Assembly (NCBI RefSeq): GCF_028610625.1
Contig: NZ_JAQQWU010000007.1
Location: 62,001 to 126,000, forward strand
Source of the DNA: Guptibacillus spartinae
GTDB taxonomy: Bacteria; Bacillota; Bacilli; Bacillales; Guptibacillaceae
DNA: 64,000 nucleotides
Direction: 5' to 3'
In this document: piece after piece, positions 24,538-33,020 of the stretch
How positions within the stretch are numbered: position 1 is the first letter of the stretch
How the letters are laid out: the number at the start of each line of letters is the position of its first letter
The notes under the pieces: model-generated
Database searches by the model: none
Told to the model about the DNA's origin: nothing
The model's input: only the letters and a program-made list of their open reading frames with translations
Position numbers and translations under genes: made by a program

Positions 24538-25101
24538 ATGAAGAAAAAAATATATCTCGTTAGACATTGCCAGGCAACTGGACAGGAACCTACGGCTTCA
24601 TTAACAAGGGAAGGTCGTAATCAATCTATACAGCTAGCCCAAACCCTTGAATCGATCCCATTTGATCGGTTGTATAGTTCTCCTTATAGACGGGCTGTCC
24701 AATCCGTTGAGCCGCTTGCACTTCAATTAGACGAATCAATCACACTTGATGAGCGATTAGAAGAAAGGAGATTGTCTGGTAAACAAATCGAAAACTGGCT
24801 AGAAGAATTAGAGAAAACGTTCAACGATCATTCCTACACTATTCCAGGTGGCGAATCGAGCCAGGAAGCTACTTGTCGAGGAATTGCGTCGATAAGCGAT
24901 GCAATTCGCGATACAAAAGAACATGGTCTTTTAATGACTCACGGAAATTTATTAACCTTAATTCTGCAACATTTCGATTCTACTTTTGACTTTAATACTT
25001 GGAAAGCTCTTAGAAACCCTGAAATTTACTGCCTTACTTTTCAAAGGGATGAGATCCAATCCATTGAAAAAGTGGCATTAAAAAAGGATCCTTTAACATG
25101 A
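24538..25101 (+). CDS. Histidine phosphatase family protein (phosphoglycerate mutase-like)
   Basis: A 187-aa phosphatase. The catalytic RHG-type motif is LVRHCQATGQ (phospho-acceptor His), followed by DRLYSSPYRRAVQSVEPLA, LEERRLSG (active-site Glu region) and the second His in LMTHGNLLTLIL. The mutase-specific insert is absent, so a phosphatase is expected rather than a glycolytic mutase. ATG 24538 is chosen over GTG 24529, which lies against the GGGGAG site. Overlaps the next gene by 4 bases (ATGA). Confidence 0.9.
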   Translation: MKKKIYLVRHCQATGQEPTASLTREGRNQSIQLAQTLESIPFDRLYSSPYRRAVQSVEPLALQLDESITLDERLEERRLSGKQIENWLEELEKTFNDHSYTIPGGESSQEATCRGIASISDAIRDTKEHGLLMTHGNLLTLILQHFDSTFDFNTWKALRNPEIYCLTFQRDEIQSIEKVALKKDPLT

Positions 25102-25310
25102 ATGGCCGCTATTCCCGCTTTCACTGTTGTGCTACTTGTATTCATTTTGAAGTTGTAAAAAATGCTAGAACGACTTATCGCTGTGTGAGATTGGGATTTG
25201 AAACGAAGCCTACCTACCAGTTTAACTGTTGGGAACCAAAAGAGATTGTGAAGAGGAAAATGGAAAAAGAAAATAGATCACGAAGAAATGATTCTCCACC
25301 TGATCCGTAA
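25098..25310 (+). CDS. Small Cys-rich protein, probable zinc-binding
   Basis: A 70-aa basic protein with HCCATCIHFE, YRCVRLG and FNCWEPK: four to five Cys plus His in the first 50 residues, arranged like a small zinc knuckle, and a very basic C-terminus. It overlaps the phosphatase gene by 4 bases, so they are co-expressed. I do not recognise the family. Confidence 0.7.
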   Translation: MNGRYSRFHCCATCIHFEVVKNARTTYRCVRLGFETKPTYQFNCWEPKEIVKRKMEKENRSRRNDSPPDP

Positions 25311-25350
25311 CTTCGCCATATTGATTAGGTCCGACTTCCTGCCATTCCAC

Positions 25351-25384
25351 TCTAAAATCTCTTCTATTCAGAAGAGATTTTAGA
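25351..25384. terminator. 15-bp stem-loop at the end of convergent genes
   Basis: TCTAAAATCTCTTCT / AGAAGAGATTTTAGA around ATTC. It lies inside the last codons of the minus-strand gene (25364-25552) and after the plus-strand gene at 25310, so it can end both transcripts. AT-rich stem with T4 inside the arm. Confidence 0.65.
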
Positions 25385-25552
25385 AGAGGAGCCTGACATC
25401 TCCATCTCTTCCAGCCAATGATTAATTCGCTCTTGTGGCACATCCCAACTAATCCATGAGACCATGATTTTCACATATTCATTCTCGACGACCCAATATT
25501 CATATCTTTTTTCGGAGAAATTTTCAATGATGCCGGTGCGCTCGATCTTCAT
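25364..25552 (-). CDS. Hypothetical 62-aa protein
   Basis: A small acidic protein (MKIERTGIIENFSEKRYEYW...VSWISWDVPQERINHWLEEM) with several Trp. An excellent AAAGGAGGATC site precedes ATG 25552, which is why I accept it. Its final residues (SSSKISSE) are encoded by the stem-loop at 25351-25384. Family not recognised. Confidence 0.65.
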   Translation of the reverse strand: MKIERTGIIENFSEKRYEYWVVENEYVKIMVSWISWDVPQERINHWLEEMEMSGSSSKISSE

Positions 25553-25709
25553 CTGTTGATCCTCCTTTGGTTTACTATATTTTCTCTATACCCTCCATCC
25601 AGCCTACTTCATTCCTTTTTCCACTCTATTTCTAGACAATATCATGTATGAAAAACAATCCTATCTTCACATACTACTCTTAATCATTCTATTTGGAGGC
25701 AAAGGGGAT

Positions 25710-27047
25710 ATGGAGCATAATAAGTTTAAGCGAATACAAGCAAGCTTCTGGTTTATCCCAACATTCTATGGGGTTGGGGCATTTCTCGCTGCCATCCTAA
25801 CACTCATCATCGATCGCACGGTTATTCAAGGAAAGGCCGTTGTTCTTCCTTATTTTTTCTTTGCCACATACGATACAAGCGTAACCATTCTAAGCACCCT
25901 CGTCTCCTCTATGTTAACGATGACGACCATTACGTTCTCAACCATCATGGTTGTTCTTACCACTTACTTATCTAACTTCTCACCAAGGACCTTGCAGAAT
26001 TTTATAACAGACCGTATTACTAAAAGAGTACTTGGGATTTTCGTTGGGGGCATTATCTATTTCATTATTCTTCTTCTCTTAATTGAACAAAGCAGCCAGG
26101 ACGATGTTGTTTATCTTTCACCTGTTTTTGCGGTCATTTATGCCATTGTTTGTGTTGCTTATTTTGTCTTTTTCATCCATCACGTTTCAAATTGGATTCT
26201 TGTCGGAAATTTAATTCAACACATTACCACTAACACACTAACCACCATCGATCGAACTTTTCTAGATTTTGAAGAAGCGAATCAAGGCAACATTGCTTCC
26301 TGGGACTCGTGGGAACTAGATGAGATCAAAATGAAAAATCCGATATCAATCCGCTCCACAAAATCAGGGTATTTACAAAATATCGATTTGCCTGATTTAA
26401 TCTCAACCGCAACAAGACAGGATTTCATTATTCGCCTTGAACGTGACATTGGTGAATATGTGGACGAAGGAACCGTCATTTTTTCCTATTGGTCTTCAGC
26501 CGATCAAGCTCCAAATGAACAAAATCTTCTTAATACGCTCTCTCTTGGAACTGAACGAACAACGGACCAAGATATTGAATACGGCATCCAGAAGCTTGTA
26601 GAAATAGCATTGAGAGCTATTTCACCAGGAATCAATGACCCTAACACAGCGATTAACTGCATTAATCGTTTGGGGAGAGTCTTGTCACGTCTTGGTCAGA
26701 AACACATTCCACATCCCCTCTACCATGACGCTCAAAAAAACTTACGGGTAATCACAAATCCGATTACATACGACACCTATCTTTATAAAAGCTTCTACCA
26801 AATCAGACACTATGCTAAAGAAGACGTATCCGTTCTAGGATCAATCCTTCATTCGTTAGTATTAGCTGCTGATGGAAATAAACACGATACTCATGAAACC
26901 ATATGGGAGTTTGGGCAATTTGTTATTAGAGGGTTCGATCCTAACGTTCTCGATAAATTTGATCACCGTTATATTAACGAAAAGCTTGAAAGACTAGCTA
27001 AGGCAACAGGATTTCAAGACGCTTATCAGCCTATCTCCCTTCAATAA
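25710..27047 (+). CDS. DUF2254 membrane protein
   Basis: A 445-aa protein with four transmembrane helices in the first 200 residues (including FYGVGAFLAAILTLIID, STLVSSMLTMTTITFSTIMVVLT, ILGIF-type helix and YAIVCVAYFVFFIHH), then a cytoplasmic C-terminal half. Conserved stretches are SNFSPRTLQNFITDR and AISPGINDPNTAINCINRLG, both characteristic of DUF2254. Function unknown, possibly a channel. ATG 25710 follows AAAGGGG; the frame is open to 25644 without a ribosome site. Confidence 0.88.
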   Translation: MEHNKFKRIQASFWFIPTFYGVGAFLAAILTLIIDRTVIQGKAVVLPYFFFATYDTSVTILSTLVSSMLTMTTITFSTIMVVLTTYLSNFSPRTLQNFITDRITKRVLGIFVGGIIYFIILLLLIEQSSQDDVVYLSPVFAVIYAIVCVAYFVFFIHHVSNWILVGNLIQHITTNTLTTIDRTFLDFEEANQGNIASWDSWELDEIKMKNPISIRSTKSGYLQNIDLPDLISTATRQDFIIRLERDIGEYVDEGTVIFSYWSSADQAPNEQNLLNTLSLGTERTTDQDIEYGIQKLVEIALRAISPGINDPNTAINCINRLGRVLSRLGQKHIPHPLYHDAQKNLRVITNPITYDTYLYKSFYQIRHYAKEDVSVLGSILHSLVLAADGNKHDTHETIWEFGQFVIRGFDPNVLDKFDHRYINEKLERLAKATGFQDAYQPISLQ

Positions 27048-27064
27048 CGTTCCTTTTCCCCAAC

Positions 27065-27102
27065 AAAAAATGACGGTCTACATTACGAGACCGTCATTTT
27101 TT
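27065..27102. terminator. Bidirectional intrinsic terminator
   Basis: AAAAAATGACGGTCT / AGACCGTCATTTTTT, a 15-bp stem with an 8-base loop, between the convergent DUF2254 and thioredoxin-like genes. Confidence 0.92.
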
Positions 27103-27638
27103 CATTTTACCTTATCAAGCCAACCTTCCATATCTTTTAACGTTAGGGGCCCAACTCGTTTCTCACGAATAACCCCTTCGCCATCAATCATATAGGACGT
27201 TGGCATCGAAATAACTTGGTAAAGATTCTCCCCAACTTTGCCTTCTCGATCCATCAGAATGGGAAACGTCAGCTTATGCGACTCAACAAATTCAGGGATC
27301 TTATCTTTATTTGGCTCAAACTTTGTAAAATTCACGGAAAGAACGGTTACTTCCTCTCCGTGCACATCTGAAAATTTTTGGATATCGGGCATTTCTTCTT
27401 CACACGGCGGACACCACGTGGCCCAGAAGTTTAAAAAAACGGGCTTCCCTTCATAATCTGAGAGACTGACTTCTTTGCCATCCATGGTTTCAAGCGAGAA
27501 ACCAGCTGCCTTATCCCCGACTTCCGTCCCAACACTTCGGTCAGCAATGACCGTATTATAGATCCCCCACCCAAGGGCAACGGCAAGAACGATCAAGACA
27601 AACTTCTTAATCATTTTCATCCGATCTTTTTTCTTCAT
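27102..27638 (-). CDS. Membrane-anchored thioredoxin-like protein (ResA/TlpA type)
   Basis: A 178-aa thiol-disulfide oxidoreductase facing the outside. It has a basic start and transmembrane anchor (KKFVLIVLAVALGWGIYNTVI), then a redoxin domain with FLNFWATWCPPCEEEMP. The WCPPC motif is that of StoA/YneN-like proteins, whereas ResA has CEPC. Likely reduces or oxidises cysteines of exported proteins (cytochrome c maturation, sporulation or folding). ATG 27638 has GGAG at 6 bases; it is 3 bases after the yueI-like gene, so the two are one operon. Confidence 0.85.
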   Translation of the reverse strand: MKKKDRMKMIKKFVLIVLAVALGWGIYNTVIADRSVGTEVGDKAAGFSLETMDGKEVSLSDYEGKPVFLNFWATWCPPCEEEMPDIQKFSDVHGEEVTVLSVNFTKFEPNKDKIPEFVESHKLTFPILMDREGKVGENLYQVISMPTSYMIDGEGVIREKRVGPLTLKDMEGWLDKVK

Positions 27639-27641
27639 ATA

Positions 27642-28028
27642 CTACTCCAATGAAAAGCGATCATCACGAACAAAGACTTCTTCTCGCTCGACCGCATTCT
27701 GTTTTGAAGCCAAAACGAGCCCAAGGGGGGTATCCGTTTCTTTGTCATTCACAATCGTAAATGAAAGAGAATGCTTGCTCGCTTCTTTAATATATTTGGA
27801 AAGAATCGAGTAGGATAAATCTCCATTTAAATAGAGAATACCATTTCGGATTTGTCTCATTTCATCTTTTACTTCTTGGTACACATTATTTTGAGCGACC
27901 TGTCTCTTTGTCAAAGCAATGTAGACTCGCTCTCTAAATGTTGATAAGAACAAAGCTTTCTCGGCTGGCTTTAATTCAGGTGCACCATAGATCCCAGCAT
28001 CAAGTACTTTTTTAATCTCTTCGTTCAC
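27642..28028 (-). CDS. yueI: YueI family protein (DUF1694)
   Basis: A 128-aa cytoplasmic protein: IYGAPELKPAEKALFLSTFRERVYIALTKRQV followed by Y-EVKDEMRQIRNGILYLNG. This matches B. subtilis YueI as I recall it. GTG 28028 with AGGTG at 7 bases is preferred; an in-frame TTG at 28058 would add 10 residues. Function unknown; structurally akin to MurNAc-binding or ribosomal L7Ae-like folds is not supported here. Confidence 0.75.
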   Translation of the reverse strand: MNEEIKKVLDAGIYGAPELKPAEKALFLSTFRERVYIALTKRQVAQNNVYQEVKDEMRQIRNGILYLNGDLSYSILSKYIKEASKHSLSFTIVNDKETDTPLGLVLASKQNAVEREEVFVRDDRFSLE

Positions 28029-28214
28029 GTTTGTCACCTCATCATGATCATTAATCAATAGGAAACCTCACTAAAATGATTCCAACTACAAACTCTTCTT
28101 TCTTGCTCTCTCTTCATCCTATACTATCTTTCTTTGTTCATAAAGTGAAGGTTCTGTTACGAACGAGTTAAAGTATCTCAAAACAGGATACCCTACAAGT
28201 CATTCTCTATTCAT

Positions 28215-28251
28215 AAAAAGACGATCTCTTACTTACTGAGATCGTCTTTTT
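28215..28251 (-). terminator. Intrinsic terminator of the M48 protease gene
   Basis: AAAAAGACGATCTC / GAGATCGTCTTTTT, a 14-bp stem; the loop holds the M48 stop codon. The stretch 28029-28228 before it has no further gene. Confidence 0.8.
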
Positions 28252-29497
28252 CATATTCATTTAACATAATTAAACGTTCCATCATAGTAGGATGGCCGTA
28301 TTTAAAATATTTCACAATAAAAGGGGGATTCACTTCATTCAAACTATTTACTGTTAACGTTTGAAAAGAGCCAATCGCTGCATCAACATCATGAGTCATT
28401 TCAATGGCGTACGCATCTGCATTCATTTCAGCATGACGAGATACCGCAAGTTCAACAGGACTGGCGATGAAAGACATAACAGAGAAAAGCAGAAATAGGG
28501 CTGGTAATGAGGCAAGATCTGATTCAGAGGTAACCCCCCATGAATTGCCCCACTTTCGGATCATCGCTCCGAGAAGTCTGTAAGCAAGATACAAACCAAT
28601 AAAGCTCGTTACAAGCGCACCAACTAAATTCCCATATAAATGGTTCATCACATAGTGACCCATTTCATGCGCCATGATAAATAACACTTCATCATCATCT
28701 AATTTACTTAAAGTCGTATCCCATAGCACAATTCTTAAATTTGAACCTATTCCTGATACGTAAGCATTCATTGCATTTGTTTTTTCTGACATATTGACTT
28801 CAAAGACTCGACTCGCTGGAATATCAGCACGATCAGCCATGGTAAGTATATCTTCTTCTAACGCTTTATCTGTTAGAGATGTAAAATCATTATATAGTGG
28901 ATCAATCACCACAGGCTGAATGTACATCATAAAAGCAAGGTATGGGATCATCAATCCCCACGCTATCAGCCACCACTTTTTCTTATAACGCTTCATTAAC
29001 GCATAGAGGACACCGATCACAAGGGATGTTAGTAGAATATCAACCCAAAATGAGATCATTTCATCTTTCATCCATCCAGAGAATGATTGCGTATTGATGC
29101 CGTATTTAACTGAAAGTGATCTCGCCCAATAATGGAGAGGAAATGTGAGCAACCATGTAAACGCCGTTAATAGAAGCAAGTATACCGGAACAATAACGAC
29201 ACTTCTCCTTGAAAGCCCTTCACTAAATTGCTTAAACAGTTTTGATAAACCAAAGCCAAGAACCCCTAAATAAATCATCCATTCATAGGGAATGGCAATA
29301 AAGGATAAAAAACTTTTGTAGCGCGAGTACTCTTCTGATAGTTCCAACTGCCTGCCTGTCATAAAGGTGGCTGGATCTGCTGCAGTTCCCCTGTATGCTT
29401 CAGGAACTCCGAAGTCCGCCCATTTAAACAAATAGAGCCCGAGGATTAGGGCGTAGATGGAGAACCCTAGAACGATCCAGGTTATGCGTTTCTTCAT
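28229..29497 (-). CDS. M48 family zinc metallopeptidase (Ste24/CAAX-type)
   Basis: A 422-aa integral membrane protease. Several N-terminal transmembrane helices surround the zinc motif in IMAHEMGHYVMNH (HExxH), with the third ligand expected in the later ELAVSRHAEMNADAYAIEM (E-x3-D). The luminal-side segment VVIDPLYNDFTSL before it is typical of Ste24-like enzymes. It may degrade misfolded membrane proteins. ATG 29497 has AAGGAG at 7 bases; an in-frame ATG two codons earlier is too near that site. Confidence 0.9.
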   Translation of the reverse strand: MKKRITWIVLGFSIYALILGLYLFKWADFGVPEAYRGTAADPATFMTGRQLELSEEYSRYKSFLSFIAIPYEWMIYLGVLGFGLSKLFKQFSEGLSRRSVVIVPVYLLLLTAFTWLLTFPLHYWARSLSVKYGINTQSFSGWMKDEMISFWVDILLTSLVIGVLYALMKRYKKKWWLIAWGLMIPYLAFMMYIQPVVIDPLYNDFTSLTDKALEEDILTMADRADIPASRVFEVNMSEKTNAMNAYVSGIGSNLRIVLWDTTLSKLDDDEVLFIMAHEMGHYVMNHLYGNLVGALVTSFIGLYLAYRLLGAMIRKWGNSWGVTSESDLASLPALFLLFSVMSFIASPVELAVSRHAEMNADAYAIEMTHDVDAAIGSFQTLTVNSLNEVNPPFIVKYFKYGHPTMMERLIMLNEYEKDDLSK

Positions 29498-29657
29498 GTT
29501 CATTCTCCTTCCAATATGACCTCTTTATCAATAGTACGAGCAAATCATTTTTTTAGAACCTGGCCGGTCACGTTCTCATTTATAGGTTCTACAAAAGAGC
29601 TGCAACTCTTTCAAAGGATGCTAAAATTAAAGTATTCTATTTCATTTCATAAAAAAA

Positions 29658-29680
29658 AGCCAGCAGATCCTCTGCCGGCT
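29658..29680 (-). terminator. Intrinsic terminator
   Basis: AGCCGGCAGA / TCTGCTGGCT on the minus strand, one mismatch, followed by T8, 11 bases after the stop of the zinc-ribbon gene. Confidence 0.85.
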
Positions 29681-29691
29681 CAATCTCACAT

Positions 29692-29943
29692 TTATAAACT
29701 TTCTTCATAGACATTTGTACGGTCATAGCTGTGATCAAAGCGATTCAGAATACCACATACAGGGCATTCAGCAAGCACATGAAGTTCAACAATTGGCGCC
29801 TGACTGCTTTTCGTCGTGATCCCCGTTGCTTCAACCCGATCATTGGCATGAACATTTTCTTTCGCAATGGGAATATACCACGTATATTCTGTCTCACACA
29901 TCCGGCACGTTGCTTTTTCTTCAATTTCTGTTGGTTTTATCAT
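29692..29943 (-). CDS. Small protein with two CxxC pairs (zinc-ribbon-like)
   Basis: An 83-aa protein with CRMCETEY near the start and CPVCGILNRFDHS near the end, a zinc-ribbon arrangement with about 45 residues between pairs. AAAGGAG lies 12 bases before ATG 29943. The family is not recognised; a nucleic-acid or protein-binding role is possible. Confidence 0.7.
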   Translation of the reverse strand: MIKPTEIEEKATCRMCETEYTWYIPIAKENVHANDRVEATGITTKSSQAPIVELHVLAECPVCGILNRFDHSYDRTNVYEESL

Positions 29944-30083
29944 TGTCTTTTCCAGCTCCTTTAGCAGAGTATTTCAAAGACTGCGCGAACAAGGGTCCGG
30001 AAAACCTCCATTAAATCTGGGAATCCCTTCCTATAGAAAAGGTTCCCGTTGTAAAAAAACTTAAACTTCTTATGAAGGTGATC

Positions 30084-30956
30084 TTAATGAGAAAGCAAAT
30101 CTTCATCCATTAATTTATAAATGGCATGAGCAACGCCGTCTTCTTCATTACTCTTCGTTACAAATGAAACTTGCCGTTTAATTTCCTCATCTGCATTTCC
30201 CATCGCAATGGGATAAGACACTTTACTTAACATGGATAGATCATTATAGTTATCTCCAATTGCAGCAGTTTGTTTCATATCAAGACCTTTTTGTGTCACG
30301 AACGTTTCAAGTGCAAGTCCTTTCTGAGCTTCTTCATGATTAATTTCTAAATTCTCTTTACCCGATGAGGTAACAACCGTCTTCTGAATCTTACTCGCTA
30401 AAACACCCGCTCGTTCCAATCGTTCTTCATCAAAAGAGAAACTAAGGAATTTATAGACACGGAGGGTTTTATCGGCTAATAATTCTTCAAAATCATCAAC
30501 AGCCTTAAGTGACAAACTCTCAAACTGACGCTTGGCACCAATATGTAATTCTTCATCTGTTAAATTAGGATTTGAACTTTTCATCATATCGATAATTAAG
30601 TCAATCGTCCCGTCGTAATCGTGAGTAAATACACCTTTATTTGTAAATAGCTGATAATAAATACTTTCACTATCAAGAATTTCTTTTATCGATTGAACTT
30701 GCGAATCATCAAGGTAAATGGCGTGTAAGATATCTCCATCAATTGAACGAATCTCTGCACCATTATAACAAATAATTGGGAGTTCTAATCCAGTACCTTC
30801 GAGTGGCTTCATGGCTCCATCATAAGCTCTTCCAGTGTTAAGTACTACCGTTATTCCTTGACTCTGGGCCTCTCGAATAGCATTTACATTCTCAAAACTA
30901 ACGGTTTGTTCGTTTGTTAAAAGCGTCCCATCCATATCGATTGAAATACATCTCAT
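30084..30956 (-). CDS. Cof-type HAD-IIB phosphatase
   Basis: A 290-aa haloacid-dehalogenase superfamily phosphatase. Motif I is CISIDMDGTLLTNEQ, motif II VVLNTGRAYDGA, motif III/IV is in EINHEEAQKGLAL then AIGDNYNDLSMLSKVSYPIAMGNADEE. The large cap domain of type IIB lies at about residues 85-200. These act on sugar or nucleotide phosphates, often FMN or pyridoxal phosphate. AAAGGA is 10 bases before ATG 30956. Confidence 0.9.
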   Translation of the reverse strand: MRCISIDMDGTLLTNEQTVSFENVNAIREAQSQGITVVLNTGRAYDGAMKPLEGTGLELPIICYNGAEIRSIDGDILHAIYLDDSQVQSIKEILDSESIYYQLFTNKGVFTHDYDGTIDLIIDMMKSSNPNLTDEELHIGAKRQFESLSLKAVDDFEELLADKTLRVYKFLSFSFDEERLERAGVLASKIQKTVVTSSGKENLEINHEEAQKGLALETFVTQKGLDMKQTAAIGDNYNDLSMLSKVSYPIAMGNADEEIKRQVSFVTKSNEEDGVAHAIYKLMDEDLLSH

Positions 30957-31042
30957 AAGGGCAACATCCTTTTCTGTTTAATCCAGTCATTGTAGCAAGG
31001 TTTAGTATAGCAAAATTTTAATGGAGATAAAAAAACAAAGAA

Positions 31043-31068
31043 AAAAGAGCTTTTTGAAAAGCTCTTTT
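31043..31068 (-). terminator. Intrinsic terminator
   Basis: AAAAGAGCTTTT / AAAAGCTCTTTT with T-rich sequence beyond, 8 bases after the stop of the 40-aa membrane peptide gene. Confidence 0.75.
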
Positions 31069-31075
31069 CAATCCG

Positions 31076-31198
31076 TTATCTTTTATTGTGAATGAAAAAA
31101 TCAATGAATGAGGAGATTAGTTCGACAGATTGGAACCAAACGAGAGACACGGCGGTCATTGAAAAAAAACCAACCATCAAAATACGAAACAAATGCAT
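31076..31198 (-). CDS. 40-aa membrane peptide
   Basis: A short gene with GAGGAGG 8 bases before ATG 31198. The product is MHLFRILMVGFFSMTAV then SLVWFQSVELISSFIDFF and IHNKR: a hydrophobic stretch at about residues 3-20 and a second one ending in a basic tail. A terminator directly follows. The ribosome site and terminator support it as a real gene; function unknown. Confidence 0.65.
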   Translation of the reverse strand: MHLFRILMVGFFSMTAVSLVWFQSVELISSFIDFFIHNKR

Positions 31199-31291
31199 GT
31201 TTCATTCCTCCTCTTCAGAACACAATATTTAGTTTTACTTAGTTTATATCACAAAACTCAGAAAATATAAATCATTTAATTTTCAATTTTG

Positions 31292-31597
31292 TTAAATAAA
31301 ATAGGCATAAGCACTTAAAACAGCTACCGCAAACATAACAACAACAATTAAGTTTGCTCCTAAATAGGCAGCTAGGATTGCAGCAACTGCACCAATTACA
31401 CCAAACAGGAGATCATCATGGATTGTAAGGATCCCTGGAAAAATGAGTGCTCCCAGAATAGCGAATGGAACGTTTTTTAATACATTTTGAATAACGGATG
31501 GTATTTTTTCAGAATTAAAAAAGACGAGCGGAACCATTCTTGGTATATACGTTACAACCGCAAGACCTATAATGAGCCAGATCATCGTATTACTCAT
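31292..31597 (-). CDS. azlD: AzlD, branched-chain amino acid exporter small subunit
   Basis: A 101-aa protein with three to four transmembrane helices (MIWLIIGLAVVTYIPRMVPL; VPFAILGALIFPGIL; AVAAILAAYLGANLIVVVMF). The R-x-x-P-L motif after helix 1 is typical of AzlD. It acts with AzlC to export branched-chain amino acids or 4-azaleucine. ATG 31597 overlaps the end of azlC by 8 bases, so translation is coupled. Confidence 0.9.
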   Translation of the reverse strand: MSNTMIWLIIGLAVVTYIPRMVPLVFFNSEKIPSVIQNVLKNVPFAILGALIFPGILTIHDDLLFGVIGAVAAILAAYLGANLIVVVMFAVAVLSAYAYFI

Positions 31598-32297
31598 TTC
31601 TCGCCCTACCTCCCATCCACTCAACAAGTATGGAAGACAACAATGTAGCCAGTACGATCGCCCAACCAGTTGAAAGCTGAGCGAACGTAAGAAGACTGTT
31701 AAACAAAGCGGCTAACCCTGCTAAAAAAAGAACCTTACGACTTTTCTTAGCAGAAGGAATAAGCAAACCTATAAACATTGCATAAAGCGCGACGCTCATT
31801 CCCTGCTGAACCACTCCAGGTAGCGTAGCCCCAGCAATGTAACCTCCCGCTGTAAAAAGCACCCAGCTAGAATAGGAGATCAGGCATAAGCCAAACATAT
31901 AACCAGTCGTAAGTTTACCCGCTTTCGTTGCTGAAACCGTAAACGTTTCATCTGTAATCCCAAAAGCATAGACTGCTTTTTTCCATGGGGTATCTTCTTC
32001 CACTTTTTCATTAATGGAGGCACTCATCAAGAGATGGCGAATATTAACGATAAAGATTGTAAAAATGATTTCAAAAGCCCCTGTACCAATAGCAATCAGG
32101 CTTAACGTTATGTACTGAGCTGCCCCTGCAAAGACGAGGACACTCATTAGAACAGCTTCATAAAGTGTTAGCCCTGTTGTTCTTGCAAGTAAGCCAAAGG
32201 TTAGGGCAACTGGCATATACCCGACAGCAATGCTAATTCCTGCCTTTAAGCCATCTACAAAACCAGAATAGCTGTTTGTTGTTACGCTTGCCTCCAC
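31590..32297 (-). CDS. azlC: AzlC, branched-chain amino acid exporter large subunit
   Basis: A 235-aa membrane protein: GFVDGLKAGISIAVGYMPVALTFG (start of the family domain), FAGAAQYITLSLIA and RHLLMSASI then TDETFTVS. This set is diagnostic for AzlC/YgaZ. GTG 32297 is the start codon, 6-7 bases behind GGAGGG. It forms an operon with azlD and is divergent from the XRE-cupin gene, which probably regulates it. Confidence 0.92.
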   Translation of the reverse strand: MEASVTTNSYSGFVDGLKAGISIAVGYMPVALTFGLLARTTGLTLYEAVLMSVLVFAGAAQYITLSLIAIGTGAFEIIFTIFIVNIRHLLMSASINEKVEEDTPWKKAVYAFGITDETFTVSATKAGKLTTGYMFGLCLISYSSWVLFTAGGYIAGATLPGVVQQGMSVALYAMFIGLLIPSAKKSRKVLFLAGLAALFNSLLTFAQLSTGWAIVLATLLSSILVEWMGGRARNE

Positions 32298-32340
32298 GAT
32301 ATCCCTCCTATTGCTCTTACATGTTAAATATATTAAACTT

Positions 32341-32369
32341 ATTGTATGTTATATTATACGAATTTTCAA
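32341..32369 (-). promoter_or_regulatory. Sigma-A promoter of azlCD
   Basis: On the minus strand TTGAAA (32364-32369), 17 bases, TACAAT (32341-32346). The spacer contains GTAT...ATAC symmetry that may be a site for the divergent XRE regulator. Confidence 0.6.
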
Positions 32370-32403
32370 TCAGTAATTGAAACAGCTAAAAAAGGAGTAC
32401 GTC

Positions 32404-32973
32404 ATGGAAAATCATTCTTTAACGCAACAAATTGGGCAGAAGTTGAAGAAACTTCGTCATGAAAATAAGTTAAGTCTGGATCAATTATCTATGCGATGTT
32501 CTGTAAGCAAACCAATGCTTGCACAAATTGAGCGTGGCGCTTCAAACCCAACTGTCAACACGCTATGGAAAATTGCTAACGGACTTGGCGTATCTTTCAC
32601 TGCCTTCATCGATGAAGAACAGCCAGTAATGAAAAGAGTGAACAGATTTGAAATCCAGCCTCTCGTAGAAGAAAGCGGAAAAATGAAAGTAGTCCCACTC
32701 TTTCCTATGGAACCCGGAAAGTCATTTGAAACATTTTATATTGAACTTGAACCAGGATGTCATTATCATTCGCTTGCCCACCCTGAAGGAGTAGAAGAGT
32801 ATTTGTTTATCGAAGAAGGAAGTATGAGGATTGAAGTGGATACTCAAACATTTACGCTTTCTTATGGAGAAAGTTTAAAATTCACTGCAAATTACCCCCA
32901 TCATTATCAAAATACATCCACTCAACTCTGTAAAGCCATGATGATCATTCATTATCCCTCTTCTTTACGTTAA
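32404..32973 (+). CDS. XRE family regulator with C-terminal cupin domain
   Basis: A 189-aa transcription factor. The N-terminal helix-turn-helix (about residues 8-62) reads LKKLRHENKLSLDQLSMRCSVSKPMLAQIERGASNPT. The C-terminal cupin (about residues 85-180) has HYHSLAHPEGVEEYLFIEEGSMRIEV and YPHHYQN. This class commonly represses a divergent amino-acid exporter gene. ATG 32404 is 6 bases after AAAGGAG. Divergence from azlCD suggests that pair is its target. Confidence 0.9.
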   Translation: MENHSLTQQIGQKLKKLRHENKLSLDQLSMRCSVSKPMLAQIERGASNPTVNTLWKIANGLGVSFTAFIDEEQPVMKRVNRFEIQPLVEESGKMKVVPLFPMEPGKSFETFYIELEPGCHYHSLAHPEGVEEYLFIEEGSMRIEVDTQTFTLSYGESLKFTANYPHHYQNTSTQLCKAMMIIHYPSSLR

Positions 32974-32995
32974 TCAGTCGTTTAAGCAAATCAAA

Positions 32996-33017
32996 AAACG
33001 CTCCGATTGGAGCGTTT
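32996..33017. terminator. Bidirectional intrinsic terminator
   Basis: AAACGCTCC-GATT-GGAGCGTTT; on the minus strand T6 follows, ending the six-gene dehydrogenase operon; on the plus strand it serves the XRE gene. Confidence 0.88.
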
Positions 33018-33020
33018 GAC

